Positions 27,889 through 36,937 are shown, counted from the first letter of the stretch. The stretch: DNA of 64,000 nt from CAVVGB01 sp963747715 (GCA_963747715.1 CAVVGB010000002.1:1-64000); one strand, 5' to 3'. Notes: generated by a model not told the origin, from the sequence alone. Made by a program: numbers and translations.

Positions 27889-28971
27889 TCAGTACTTCCG
27901 GAGCGCCTTGGCACCGAGCTCGCCGGGGCAGGGAGCGCATTCGGCGAACTCGTTCGCGTACAGCCCGAGCGGTCCCGCTCCCGCGAGCTCCGGGCTCCCC
28001 TTCTCGACGACGTTGAACCACCCGCGGCAGCCGCTCTCGGCGATCCGGGACTGGTGCGAGTGGAACATGTACGCGCCCGCGTGGTGGAAGTCGATCTCGA
28101 TGATGCACCGCTCGCCCTGGCCGAGCGTGACCGTGTCGGTGTACTCGGGCTCCTTCACCGTGCCGGTGCGGTACAGCCGGAAGAAATCCCCGTGGAGGTG
28201 GAACGAGTTGACCGGGTCGTACTCGGTCATGTTGACGAGATAGATGCGAACCGTCGTGGAGCGCTCGACGATGATCGGGTACTTCTCGTAGTAGAACGGT
28301 CGCCCGTTGAACGCGTAGAGCTCGTTGGCCTCGTCTCCGTCGACGTCGAACCCGGACTGAACCAGGACGAGCTCCTGGGCCGGTGGACGGCCTTCGCGAG
28401 GATCGATGATGAACGCCCCGTATAGCCCCCGCGCGGCGTGCTCGGCCAGGGGGGCGGCATGGCACTGGTAGAGGTGGAGGCCTGCCGGGCGCGCCGGGAA
28501 GGCATACAAAAGGGAGCCGCCCGGATTCGCGTGCCGCATCCCGTCCATGCCGCCGCGATGGATCCCGTGGAAGTGGATCGAATGCGGATGCCGGCCCTTG
28601 TTCGTGAACATGACCTCGATCTCGTCGCCCTCCGTGGCGCGGACGGTCGGCCCCGGCACCGTTCCGTTGTAGGTCCACGCGTCGAACTTCACTCGCTCGG
28701 TCAGCTGGATCCGCCGGTCGTAGGAGACGAGCTCGTACTTGCGCGGCTTGCCCGGGGAGTGGGGCTTCGCCGGCGGCGGGAAGAGCAGGCCCTCCGGGTC
28801 GTACTTCCCGTCGACGGGCGCGAGAGGCGCGTCCAGCCCCTCGGGCTGCTGGAACGCCTCCATCATCCGTGCGTGCGAGCCCTGGGGGCTCTGGGCCTTT
28901 GCCAGCGGGGCGAACGCGAGCAAAGGCGCGACGCCGGCCAGGAAGCGTCTCCGGGTGACGGGGCGCGTCAC
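27889..28971 (-). CDS. Two-domain multicopper oxidase, Tat-exported
   Basis: A 360-residue protein with a twin-arginine-like signal (RRRFLAGVAPLLAFAPLAKA). Trinuclear copper ligands are in HSIHFHG (domain 1), FHLHG and FHSHQS (domain 2). Domain 1 also has the type-1 copper pattern YQCHAAPLAEHAARGL (Cys, His and a Leu in the axial position). The equivalent place in domain 2 reads HSHQSRIAESGCRG, without the Cys, so only domain 1 should hold a type-1 copper. This fits two-domain laccase/nitrite-reductase ancestors, which act as trimers. It would oxidise phenols or metals, or reduce nitrite, outside the membrane. The gene follows atpC. Confidence 0.88.
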   Translation of the reverse strand: MTRPVTRRRFLAGVAPLLAFAPLAKAQSPQGSHARMMEAFQQPEGLDAPLAPVDGKYDPEGLLFPPPAKPHSPGKPRKYELVSYDRRIQLTERVKFDAWTYNGTVPGPTVRATEGDEIEVMFTNKGRHPHSIHFHGIHRGGMDGMRHANPGGSLLYAFPARPAGLHLYQCHAAPLAEHAARGLYGAFIIDPREGRPPAQELVLVQSGFDVDGDEANELYAFNGRPFYYEKYPIIVERSTTVRIYLVNMTEYDPVNSFHLHGDFFRLYRTGTVKEPEYTDTVTLGQGERCIIEIDFHHAGAYMFHSHQSRIAESGCRGWFNVVEKGSPELAGAGPLGLYANEFAECAPCPGELGAKALRKY

Positions 28972-29077
28972 TCCTCGATAGGACGAAAGCTGAGCCAGAT
29001 CGGCGTGGCCCGGCGATGCGATTTCTTGAAGAAACGATCACTCGCGCCGCTCGGACGCGAGGGCGGCGCGTCGTGGT

Positions 29078-29503
29078 CTAGCCCCTGCCTGCGACCGCGA
29101 TCTTGTTCTCGGCGTGACGAAGCCGCTGCTCGGCGTGCCAGCGGTCGACCTCCTCGTCCCCGCCCTCGGCGCGCTCGACGAGCGCTCGCGCCTCTTCGAC
29201 CTCGCGGCGCGCCTGTTCGACGTCGATCTCCTCGGCGCGCACGGCGTCGTCGACGAGGACGACGGCACGGTCCTGCTTCACGGTGATGTAGCCGGGGCCC
29301 GCTGCGAACGTCTGCCAGTCGTTCCCGCTCTTCACCCGGACTTCCCCCGCGCGCAGCATCGCGACGAGCGGTGCGTGCCGGGCCAGGATGCCAATCTCGC
29401 CCGCGTCGCCGGGGACGATGAGCATGTCGGCCTCGCCCTCGTAGGCCACGCCCTCGGGCGTGACGAGGGAGAGATCGAAGGTGTGCGCTTGGTTTTCGGC
29501 CAC
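29078..29503 (-). CDS. atpC: ATP synthase epsilon subunit
   Basis: A 141-residue protein. The N-terminal beta domain has FDLSLVTPEGVAYEGEADML, IVPGDAGEIGILARHAPLVA and MLRAGEVRV, and the C-terminal helical hairpin has EEIDVEQARREVEEARALVE. Epsilon closes the central stalk of F1 and can inhibit ATP hydrolysis. It lies 12 bp downstream of atpD, and both are separated from the other ATP synthase genes by a transporter operon. Confidence 0.95.
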   Translation of the reverse strand: MAENQAHTFDLSLVTPEGVAYEGEADMLIVPGDAGEIGILARHAPLVAMLRAGEVRVKSGNDWQTFAAGPGYITVKQDRAVVLVDDAVRAEEIDVEQARREVEEARALVERAEGGDEEVDRWHAEQRLRHAENKIAVAGRG

Positions 29504-29515
29504 TAGGAGGGCCTT

Positions 29516-31027
29516 TTAAGCGGCGGTCGGCTCGGGCTCGCGCTCCTCGGCCTCTTCCTCGGCCTCCGCGTCCCCGTTGGGCGTTTCGGGTTCCTCCGGC
29601 TCCTCGGCCCGCGGCTGCTCGTCCTCGCCCGCGAGCTCGCGGCCCCTCGCGACGGCCTCCTCGATCGTGCCGACCATGTAGAAGGCGCCCTCGGGCAGAT
29701 CGTCGTGCTTGCCGGCGATGATTTCGGCGAAGCCCTTGATCGTGTCCTCGAGCTTCACGTACTTGCCCTCCGCGCCGGTGAACGCCTCCGCCACGAAGAA
29801 GGGCTGGGAGAGGAAGCGCTGGATCTTGCGCGCGCGCTGGACGACGAGCTTGTCCTCGTCGGAGAGCTCGTCCATGCCGAGGATGGCGATGATGTCCTGC
29901 AGCTCGCGGTAGCGCTGCAGGATCTCCTGCACGCGCGTGGCGGTCTGGTAGTGCTCGTCGGAGACGGCGCCTGGCTGCAGGATCCGCGAGAAGGAGTCGA
30001 GAGGGTCGACGGCCGGGTAGATCGCCTGCTCCGCGATCGAGCGCGAGAGCACCGTCGTCGCGTCGAGGTGCGCGAACGTGTTGGCGGGCGCAGGGTCGGT
30101 GAGGTCGTCGGCGGGCACATAGATGGCCTGCACGGACGTGACCGAGCCCTTCCGCGTCGAGGTGATGCGCTCCTGGAGCTGCCCCATCTCGGTCGCGAGA
30201 GTCGGTTGGTAGCCGACCGCCGACGGCATGCGGCCGAGCAGCGCAGACACCTCGGAGCCCGCCTGCACGAAGCGGAAGATGTTGTCGATGAAGAGCAGGA
30301 CGTCCTGGCCCTGCTCGCGGAAGTACTCCGCCATCGTCAGTCCGGAGAGCGCCACGCGCAGGCGCGCGCCCGGCGGCTCGTTCATCTGCCCGAAGACGAG
30401 CGCGGTCTTGTCGATGACGCCCGAGTCGGTCATCTCGAGCCAGAGATCGTTGCCCTCACGCGAGCGCTCGCCCACGCCGGCGAACACGGAGAGGCCTTCA
30501 TGCTCCGCCGCGATGCTGCGGATGAGCTCCTGGATGAGCACCGTCTTACCGACGCCCGCGCCGCCGAAGAGCCCGACCTTGCCGCCCTTCACGTACGGCG
30601 CCAGGAGGTCGATCACTTTGATGCCGGTCTCGAAGATCTCCGCCGTCGGCTGTAGCTCCTCGAAGCTCGGTGCGTCGCGATGGATCGGCCAGCGCTCATC
30701 GCTCTCGGCCGGCCCGCGGTCGTCGATCGTGTCGCCGAGGACGTTGAAGAGGCGCCCGAGGGTTCCATTGCCGACCGGAACCGAGATCGGCGCGCCCGTG
30801 TCCTCGATGTCCACCCCGCGCGAGAGGCCGTCGGTCGAGTCCATCGCGACGGCGCGCACGCGGTCGTTGCCGAGGTGCTGCTGGACTTCGGCGATGAGCT
30901 CACGGTCTCCGTCCAGGCGGACGCGAAGCGCGTTGTAGATGGTCGGCAGCTTCTCGTGGAAGACGGCGTCGAGGACGACGCCCCTGATCTCCACGATCTT
31001 GCCCGTGTTCACGGACTCCTCGGCCAC
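29516..31027 (-). CDS. atpD: ATP synthase beta subunit with acidic C-terminal tail
   Basis: From GTG 31027 the protein has 503 residues: KIVEIRGVVLDAVFHEKLP at the start, P-loop GGAGVGKTVLIQELI, catalytic Glu in GVGERSREGNDLWLEM, ALVFGQMNEPPGARLRVALS and the DELSD segment ILGMDELSDEDKLVVQRARK. Beta forms the catalytic sites of F1. After the normal end (near RGRELAG) about 38 extra residues consist largely of Glu, Pro and Ala (EEPEEPETPNGDAEAEEEAE). Such a tail is not part of the usual fold. The frame remains open upstream to 31099, but the family start fits the GTG. The gene is detached from atpA-atpG by a seven-kb insertion of other genes. Confidence 0.96.
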   Translation of the reverse strand: MAEESVNTGKIVEIRGVVLDAVFHEKLPTIYNALRVRLDGDRELIAEVQQHLGNDRVRAVAMDSTDGLSRGVDIEDTGAPISVPVGNGTLGRLFNVLGDTIDDRGPAESDERWPIHRDAPSFEELQPTAEIFETGIKVIDLLAPYVKGGKVGLFGGAGVGKTVLIQELIRSIAAEHEGLSVFAGVGERSREGNDLWLEMTDSGVIDKTALVFGQMNEPPGARLRVALSGLTMAEYFREQGQDVLLFIDNIFRFVQAGSEVSALLGRMPSAVGYQPTLATEMGQLQERITSTRKGSVTSVQAIYVPADDLTDPAPANTFAHLDATTVLSRSIAEQAIYPAVDPLDSFSRILQPGAVSDEHYQTATRVQEILQRYRELQDIIAILGMDELSDEDKLVVQRARKIQRFLSQPFFVAEAFTGAEGKYVKLEDTIKGFAEIIAGKHDDLPEGAFYMVGTIEEAVARGRELAGEDEQPRAEEPEEPETPNGDAEAEEEAEEREPEPTAA

Positions 31028-31302
31028 GCGCCTGAGTTTATCCGAGCCTAATCGGCCGAAATCCTCGGCTGCGCCGCGATTTCGACCGAGGAAAACCAAG
31101 GAATGAGGGTTCGCAGCATGTGCGCCCCGCTACGAGCGCGTCGGCTTCCGGAGGACGGCCGAACAAGAGAGCGCTGACGCGTTTGCCGCGAGGTCGCCGC
31201 CGCCACCCGGGCGGCGTGATCCATGTGTCAGACGTACGACGAGATCAGAGTGGGCTGAAAAGGCACTACAACGATTGTAGGGGGTCGATGCTTTCCGATT
31301 AA

Positions 31303-31776
31303 CTAGACGTTGCCGCCCATGCGGCCGGGCGGCGTAACGCGTTCCTGGGGCTCGGAGATGCCGGCGCGCCTGGGGCGCTCGCGGTCGACGCTCTGCTGGA
31401 ACGCAAACGCCACGTCGCCGACGGGCGAAGTCGCCTGGCGCGAGGGCCCGCCGACGTTCGAGCCGGCGAGGACGCCGAGGCCACCCGCGACCGCCACGAG
31501 CGCCGTTGCGATCGCCACCTTCGCGACGACGCGCACGCGCGCGGGCCGTCGCGCGGGAAGCTCGAGCGCGCGGGCCGGCACCGGCTCGAGGGGAGCCGAG
31601 CGGACGAGCTTCGTGAAGCCGCGCACCTCTTCGGCGAACTGCGCGCACTCTCCGCACCGCCGAACGTGGGCGGCGAGAAACAGGCGCTCGATCTGCGAGA
31701 GCTCCTCGTCGACATCCTGGGAGACCCACGCCCGCGCTCGCCCGCAATTCGCCTCGTCGGAAAGGAAGCGGCCCAT
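31303..31776 (-). CDS. Anti-sigma factor-like protein with zinc-finger domain
   Basis: A 157-residue protein. The N-terminal domain has a Cys near residue 11 and the HxxxCxxC motif in AAHVRRCGECAQF, the ZAS pattern of RsiW/RskA anti-sigma factors, in which the domain clamps an ECF sigma factor. One membrane segment follows (about 85-105, VVAKVAIATALVAVAGGLGV), with a short external tail. ECF sigma genes normally sit beside their anti-sigma gene, but none is found here: the upstream gene is an oligopeptide ABC ATPase and the downstream one atpD. It may therefore act on a sigma factor encoded elsewhere or do something else. The TAG stop lies 276 bp before the atpD start. Confidence 0.75.
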   Translation of the reverse strand: MGRFLSDEANCGRARAWVSQDVDEELSQIERLFLAAHVRRCGECAQFAEEVRGFTKLVRSAPLEPVPARALELPARRPARVRVVAKVAIATALVAVAGGLGVLAGSNVGGPSRQATSPVGDVAFAFQQSVDRERPRRAGISEPQERVTPPGRMGGNV

Positions 31777-31807
31777 TTCCTCCTAGGACGAAGAGTGCCG
31801 GAAAACG

Positions 31808-32890
31808 TTAGGCGTGCGCGGCTTGCTGCAGCTGGTCGTCCTGCTCGAGCGGATACCAGCAGGCAGCCCATTGGTTGCGCTCGACCTGACCGAGCGGCGG
31901 CATCTCGGTGCGGCAGTTCTCCGGAACCTCGTCCCGCTTCCCCGACACGATGCGGGCCTTCGGGCAGCGCGGGTGGAACGGGCACCCCGGCGGCGGGTCG
32001 ACCGGCGAGGGGACGTCGCCCTGCAACACGATGCGTTGCGTCACCTTGCCGTCACCGTGTCCCTTCGGCACGGCAGAGAGCAGCGCCGCCGTATACGGGT
32101 GCTTCGGGTTCTCGTACAGCGTGTCGGCGTCGGCGACCTCGACGATGCGACCCAGGTACATCACGGCGATCCGGTCGGAGATGTGCCGGACGACGCCGAG
32201 GTCGTGGGAGATGAAGAGGTACGTGAGGTTGAAGTCCTCCTGGAGCCCTTCGAGCAGGTTGAGAATCTGGGCCTGGATCGAGACGTCGAGGGCCGAGACC
32301 GGCTCGTCGCAAATGATCAGCTTGGGGCTGAGTGCGAGCGCACGGGCGACGCCGATGCGCTGGCGTTGGCCACCGGAAAACTCGTGCGAATAGCGGTTGT
32401 AATGCTCGGGGTTGAGGCCCACACGCTCCATCAGCTCCTGAACTCGGCGTTTCGTGCTGCCCTCGGTCTTGTGAATCGCAAAGGGAGCTCCGATGATCTG
32501 CCCGATCGTCAACCGCGGGTTGAGCGACGAGTACGGATCCTGGAACACCATCTGCATCTCACGCCGTAGCGGGCGCATCTGCCGCCGGCTCAACTTGGTG
32601 ATGTCGCGACCCTCGAACATGATCGAGCCCGAAGTGGCGTCGAGGAGCTTGAGCACGAGCCGGGCGGTCGTCGACTTCCCGCAGCCAGACTCGCCGACGA
32701 GCCCGACCGTCTCGCCGGGATAGATGTCGAAGCTCGCGTCCTCGACCGCGTGGACGCGGCCGACTTCCTTCTGGAAGATGATTCCGCGCGTGATCGGGAA
32801 GTACTTGGTCAGGTGCTCGACACGAACGAGCGGGTCGCCACCCCGCCGCGAAAGCGACCCCGATTCGCTCGATGCCGAGATCTCGCTCAA
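31808..32890 (-). CDS. Oligopeptide ABC transporter ATPase (OppF/DppF type)
   Basis: 360 residues from TTG 32890, which overlaps the stop of the upstream ATPase gene (TTGA). Walker A VGESGCGKST, Q-loop MVFQDPYSSLNPRLTIGQII, signature SGGQRQRIGVARAL, Walker B LIICDEPVSALDVSIQ and H-loop FISHDL are intact. The C-terminal oligopeptide/dipeptide region contains CPFHPRCPKA with two of the Cys residues that bind an iron-sulfur or metal centre in this subfamily. It works with the other ATPase, two permeases and a lipoprotein binding protein of the same operon to import peptides. Confidence 0.95.
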   Translation of the reverse strand: MSEISASSESGSLSRRGGDPLVRVEHLTKYFPITRGIIFQKEVGRVHAVEDASFDIYPGETVGLVGESGCGKSTTARLVLKLLDATSGSIMFEGRDITKLSRRQMRPLRREMQMVFQDPYSSLNPRLTIGQIIGAPFAIHKTEGSTKRRVQELMERVGLNPEHYNRYSHEFSGGQRQRIGVARALALSPKLIICDEPVSALDVSIQAQILNLLEGLQEDFNLTYLFISHDLGVVRHISDRIAVMYLGRIVEVADADTLYENPKHPYTAALLSAVPKGHGDGKVTQRIVLQGDVPSPVDPPPGCPFHPRCPKARIVSGKRDEVPENCRTEMPPLGQVERNQWAACWYPLEQDDQLQQAAHA

Positions 32891-33915
32891 ACCGCGACCT
32901 TCAGACGTCGCGACTCGCGCTCCGCCCAGAGCCGCCGCTTGTCCTCGACCGCCAGGTGGCACGCCTCGGGATGCCCGCCGCCCCGGTCCTTGAAGGCCGG
33001 AATCTCCTTGTCGCACGGCTCGAAGCGGTGCGGGCAGCGCGGGTGGAACGGACAACCCGGCGGCACGCGAATGAGCGACGGCGGTGCGCCCTCGATCGGG
33101 ACGAGGCGTTCCCCTTTTTGGTCGACGCGCGGCCGTGATTCCAGCAGGCCCCATGCGTATGGATGCAAGGGGTCCGCGAAGACCGCATCCCTCGAGCCGA
33201 GCTCCATCGCGCGGCCCGCGTACATGACCATCACCGTCTGGGCGACGTCGGCGATCACTCCGAGGTCGTGCGTGATGAGGACGACGCCGATGTCGAACTC
33301 ACGCTTGATGCGGTCGATGAGCTCGAGGATCTGCGCCTGGACGGTGACGTCGAGGGCGGTCGTCGGCTCGTCGGCGATGAGGATGTCCGGGTTGTGAACG
33401 AGGGCCATCGCGATCATCGCGCGCTGGCGCATGCCTCCCGAATACTGGTGCGGATAGTCCTTGAACCGCTCCCGCGGGCGCGGGATGCCGACAGCGTCCA
33501 GCAGCTCCACCGCGCGGTCCCGCGCCTTTTGCTTCGAGAGGTCTTCATGGACCTGAACCGCCTCGACGATTTGGTCGCCGACGCGGTACATCGGGTGCAG
33601 ACACGCGAATGGGTCCTGGAAGATCATCGCCAGGTCCTTGCCGCGCACGGACTGCAACTCGTCCCCCGCGAGCTTCAGGAGGTCGCGGCCCATGAACACG
33701 ATCTCGCCCGAGACGTTCGCCGCGTTGCGGTTGATGAGCCCGAGGGCGGTGAGGCACGTGACGCTCTTGCCGGACCCGGACTCGCCGACGATGCCGAACG
33801 TCTCTCCGCGGTGGACCGTGAACGAGAGCCCGTCGACGGCCTTGACGACCCCGTCGGGCGTGGGGAACTGGACTTTGAGGTCGCGGACCTCGAGCAGTGC
33901 CTCGCGCATCGCCAT
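32887..33915 (-). CDS. Oligopeptide ABC transporter ATPase (OppD/DppD type)
   Basis: 342 residues. Walker A GESGSGKSVTCLTAL, Q-loop IFQDPFACLHPMYRVGDQI, signature YSGGMRQRAMIAMALVHNP, Walker B ILIADEPTTALDVTVQAQIL and H-loop LITHDLGV. The C-terminal oligopeptide region has CPFHPRCPHRFEPCDKE. OppD and OppF form the nucleotide-binding heterodimer. The gene lies 23 bp after the permease gene at 33938 and overlaps the second ATPase gene by four bases. Confidence 0.95.
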   Translation of the reverse strand: MAMREALLEVRDLKVQFPTPDGVVKAVDGLSFTVHRGETFGIVGESGSGKSVTCLTALGLINRNAANVSGEIVFMGRDLLKLAGDELQSVRGKDLAMIFQDPFACLHPMYRVGDQIVEAVQVHEDLSKQKARDRAVELLDAVGIPRPRERFKDYPHQYSGGMRQRAMIAMALVHNPDILIADEPTTALDVTVQAQILELIDRIKREFDIGVVLITHDLGVIADVAQTVMVMYAGRAMELGSRDAVFADPLHPYAWGLLESRPRVDQKGERLVPIEGAPPSLIRVPPGCPFHPRCPHRFEPCDKEIPAFKDRGGGHPEACHLAVEDKRRLWAERESRRLKVAV

Positions 33916-33937
33916 TACGAGCCCGCCGCGAAGCGGC

Positions 33938-34957
33938 TCACGAATACCTCACGCGCGGGTCGAGGTAGGCGTACAGGATGTCCACGACGAGATTCATGAA
34001 CGTCACCGCGAAGGCGAGCACGATCGTCACCCCGATGACGGCGGGCAGGTCGTTGGACGACACGGAATCGACCGCCCATGCCCCGAGACCCTGGAGGTTG
34101 AAGACGGTCTCGGTGATGACGGCGCCCCCGATGAGGAGCGCGATGTCCATACCAAACATTGTCACGATGGGCGTCAGGCTCGCGCGCAGGCCGTGCTTCA
34201 TGACGACCTTGCGCTCGGGAAGCCCTTTGGCGCGCGCCGTCCGGATGTAGTCCTCACCCATGGTGTCAATGAGGTTCCCGCGCGTCATCCGCGCGTAGAA
34301 GGCCGCATAGAGGAGCGACAGGACGAACCACGGCAGGATGAGATGCTGGGCCCAGCCGATCGGGTCGTCCTGGAGGTTGACGTAGCCGGTGCCGAACTCC
34401 TGGATGCCGAGCTTCTGCCAGAAGATGAAGAGGGCCATCAGCCCGAGCCAGAACACCGGTGCGGAGATGCCGAAGAGGGCGAAGCCCATCGCCACGCGGT
34501 CGGCGGCCGTCCTGCGCCGAAGCGCCGAGATGATCCCGATGGAGACGCCGATGATCAACCAGAGGACGGCGGCCCCAAGCGCCAGGGATAACGTTTTGGG
34601 GGCCCGTTCGATGATCTCCTGCCGGATCGCGGTCCGGCTGTCGTAGGAGACGCCGAGACCCGGCCATCCACATCCTTGGATCGTCGAGGGACAGTCGGCC
34701 GCCGTGTCGCCGGTGAACAGGCGGTCGAGGAAGGCGCCGTACTGCGAGTCCCACGGCGGCCACGCCAAGAAGAGGGGCTTGTCGAGGCCGAGTTGCTGCT
34801 CGACCTGGGCGATCAGCTCCGGCGTCGGCTGCTTGCCGGCAAACCGGACCGCGGGGTTGCCCGGCGGCATGACGTAGAAGATCGTGAACGTGATCAGCGT
34901 CACGACCAGGATGACGAGAACGACCCAGAGAAGGCGCCTGATCACATACCGGCCCAT
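33938..34957 (-). CDS. Oligopeptide ABC transporter permease (OppB/DppB type)
   Basis: 339 residues with a typical start (YVIRRLLWVVLVILVVTLIT), in which the first membrane segment follows RRLL, and about six membrane segments. The coupling loop EDYIRTARAKGLPERKVVMK contains the EAA-type motif that docks on the ATPase subunits. The insert after the first segment (residues about 30-125) contains periplasmic-side sequence with PTPELIAQVEQQLGLDKPLF, as in DppB. It forms the channel with the second permease. Upstream, a strong stem-loop separates it from the binding-protein gene. Confidence 0.93.
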   Translation of the reverse strand: MGRYVIRRLLWVVLVILVVTLITFTIFYVMPPGNPAVRFAGKQPTPELIAQVEQQLGLDKPLFLAWPPWDSQYGAFLDRLFTGDTAADCPSTIQGCGWPGLGVSYDSRTAIRQEIIERAPKTLSLALGAAVLWLIIGVSIGIISALRRRTAADRVAMGFALFGISAPVFWLGLMALFIFWQKLGIQEFGTGYVNLQDDPIGWAQHLILPWFVLSLLYAAFYARMTRGNLIDTMGEDYIRTARAKGLPERKVVMKHGLRASLTPIVTMFGMDIALLIGGAVITETVFNLQGLGAWAVDSVSSNDLPAVIGVTIVLAFAVTFMNLVVDILYAYLDPRVRYS

Positions 34958-35012
34958 CCCGAACCTCCGCTTTCTCGCTTTCGCCGGACGGCGAGATCTG
35001 ATTCTAAGACCG

Positions 35013-35043
35013 GAGAGCCGCCCCCGTGAAGAGGGCGGCTCTC
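35013..35043 (-). promoter_or_regulatory. Strong stem-loop between binding-protein and permease genes
   Basis: GAGAGCCGCCC and its exact complement GGGCGGCTCTC are separated by nine bases, giving an 11-bp stem. It lies between the stop of the solute-binding protein (35063) and the start of the OppB-like permease (34957). No T-run follows on the minus strand, so it is not a classical terminator. Stems at this place often protect the upstream mRNA and allow more binding protein than permease. Confidence 0.65.
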
Positions 35044-35062
35044 TCGGTTCCTACCTTGCCTC

Positions 35063-36937
35063 CTAGCCTTGCTTCGACTGGTCGACGCCTACCTGCGCCC
35101 AGGCCATCTCGCCTGAGAACTGGTCGTATTCGTAGCCGACGACAGCCTCGCTGATGACGTCCCGGTTGGTGGCGTCGAGGTACGGCACCCACGGAACGAT
35201 TTCTTCCATCAGCTTCTTGTCCAGGTCCTGCCAGCAGACATTGCGCTCGCCTGCGTCGAGAACCGCGTTACACGCGTCGATGTCGGCATCGACGCTCGGG
35301 ACACCCTCGATCGTGCCCTCCGCGCCGATCTCCTCGGCCTGCTCCGGAGTAACTCCGACGAGGGAGTAGTTCACGTTTCCTTCCGGAAGGATGCTGCGAC
35401 TGTCGAAGAGGACCATGAACGTCGACGCATCCGCGTAGTCCTTGCCCCATCCAGGCGTGGACGAGATCGGGACGTGCCGCTTGACCGTCTGGATGACCGT
35501 GTACGAGTCCTCGAACTCGCGGCTTACGACCTTGATGCCGATCTTGCCGAGAGCCTGCTCGATGACGGGCTCCATGTTGACCCAGATGTCCGTGTTGCGG
35601 GTCACATGCAGGACGTTGTTGCACTCAGGTGCGTCGCAAACGCCGTCCTGGTTCGAGTCGTACTTCGACTGCATCATCTCTTCCTTGGCCTTCTCGAGAT
35701 CACCCGCGTCGCCCTCGGTCTTGTAGGGCTGGTAGTCCGCGAGGTCGTTGTTGAACATCACGTTCGGAACGATGTGATGTCCGATCTCGCCGGCCGATGA
35801 GCCACCCCATGCCCGGCGAAGGCCTTCCTTGTCCATGATCCAGTTGACTGCCTTCCGAACGTGTACGTCGTCGAACGGAGGCTGGGTCAGGTTCATGGTC
35901 AGGTACCACGTGCGGTCTCCGGACTCGACCTTGAGGAGATCCTGGAGATCCTCGTTCTGGGTGTACTCCCGCGCGACCTCCGGCGGGATGCCCGCGATCT
36001 CAGCCTCGACCGAGCCGTTCTTGATCCGGTTGAAGATGTCTTCCGGATTCGTGTTGAGCGTGAGCTCGAGGCGGTCGACGTAGTTCTTCCGCCACTCGTC
36101 CGTCGCCTGGTCGTAGTCAGGGTTGCGGACGAGGATGAGCTGCTGGTTCGGGTTGAAGCCCGGGAGCGCCTTCATGGTCTTGCAGCTCGACGCGTCGAGC
36201 TGATCCGAGCCTTCGATCATGTACCCGGCCGTGGAGATCACGAAGCGGCCGTACTCGCCGGCCTTCGTGAAGCACCCTGCCACTTCCTCGGGGATCGGAC
36301 CGGCGGCCGGCATGGCCACGCGGTAGTCGAAGTCACCGATCGGCTGCGTCAGGTGGAAGACGATCGTCTTGTCGTCCGGCACCTCGATGCCCGAGATCTC
36401 GTTGCCATCCTTCGTCAGACCGCCGGCGGCCGTGAACTCGGCCATACCTTCGATGACGTTGTAGTAGAACCCGTACTGGGCGACGATGCTCTCCGTGCCG
36501 ATGCGCTTGAAGGCGTAGTAGACGTCCTGCGCCGTCACCGGCCGCGAAAGCGGCGGGCCGAAGTTCACCCCGTCGCGGAGCGTGTACGTGTACGTGGTTC
36601 CGTCGTCCGTCACCTCAGGCTCGGACTCGGCCAGGTCGGGAACGAGCTCGTTACCCTCGGCGCTGCCCAGGTGCTTGTAGCCCATGAGCGTGCGGACAAG
36701 CATGTTCGAGTAGAACCCGAAGGCGGTGCCGAGGTACTCACCCGTCGGGTCGAAGTTGCTGGTCCACTCGAACGCTTCTGTCTGGACGCGGAGGGTTCCG
36801 CCCTTTTGCGGCGTGCCCTCTTCGCCAGTCGCTGCTTCCGTGCCGCCTGCCTCGTCGTCGTCCCCGCCGCAGGCCGCAGCCCCGACGGAGAGGACGAGAC
36901 AAAGAGCAAGGAGCAGTGCGAATGTTCTCCTCTTCAC
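35063..36937 (-). CDS. Peptide ABC transporter substrate-binding lipoprotein
   Basis: 624 residues. A lipoprotein signal (RRTFALLLALCLVLS) ends in the lipobox VGAAAC, so the mature protein starts with a lipidated Cys, followed by an acidic linker (GGDDDEAGG). The rest is the SBP_bac_5 fold, with GGTLRVQTEAFEW, the hallmark TLRDGVNFGPPLSRPVTAQD and FNPNQQLILVRNPDYD. It catches peptides outside the membrane and delivers them to the permeases. It lies 100 bp downstream of one permease gene and upstream of the other. Length is at the upper end of the family (500-620). Confidence 0.95.
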   Translation of the reverse strand: MKRRTFALLLALCLVLSVGAAACGGDDDEAGGTEAATGEEGTPQKGGTLRVQTEAFEWTSNFDPTGEYLGTAFGFYSNMLVRTLMGYKHLGSAEGNELVPDLAESEPEVTDDGTTYTYTLRDGVNFGPPLSRPVTAQDVYYAFKRIGTESIVAQYGFYYNVIEGMAEFTAAGGLTKDGNEISGIEVPDDKTIVFHLTQPIGDFDYRVAMPAAGPIPEEVAGCFTKAGEYGRFVISTAGYMIEGSDQLDASSCKTMKALPGFNPNQQLILVRNPDYDQATDEWRKNYVDRLELTLNTNPEDIFNRIKNGSVEAEIAGIPPEVAREYTQNEDLQDLLKVESGDRTWYLTMNLTQPPFDDVHVRKAVNWIMDKEGLRRAWGGSSAGEIGHHIVPNVMFNNDLADYQPYKTEGDAGDLEKAKEEMMQSKYDSNQDGVCDAPECNNVLHVTRNTDIWVNMEPVIEQALGKIGIKVVSREFEDSYTVIQTVKRHVPISSTPGWGKDYADASTFMVLFDSRSILPEGNVNYSLVGVTPEQAEEIGAEGTIEGVPSVDADIDACNAVLDAGERNVCWQDLDKKLMEEIVPWVPYLDATNRDVISEAVVGYEYDQFSGEMAWAQVGVDQSKQG

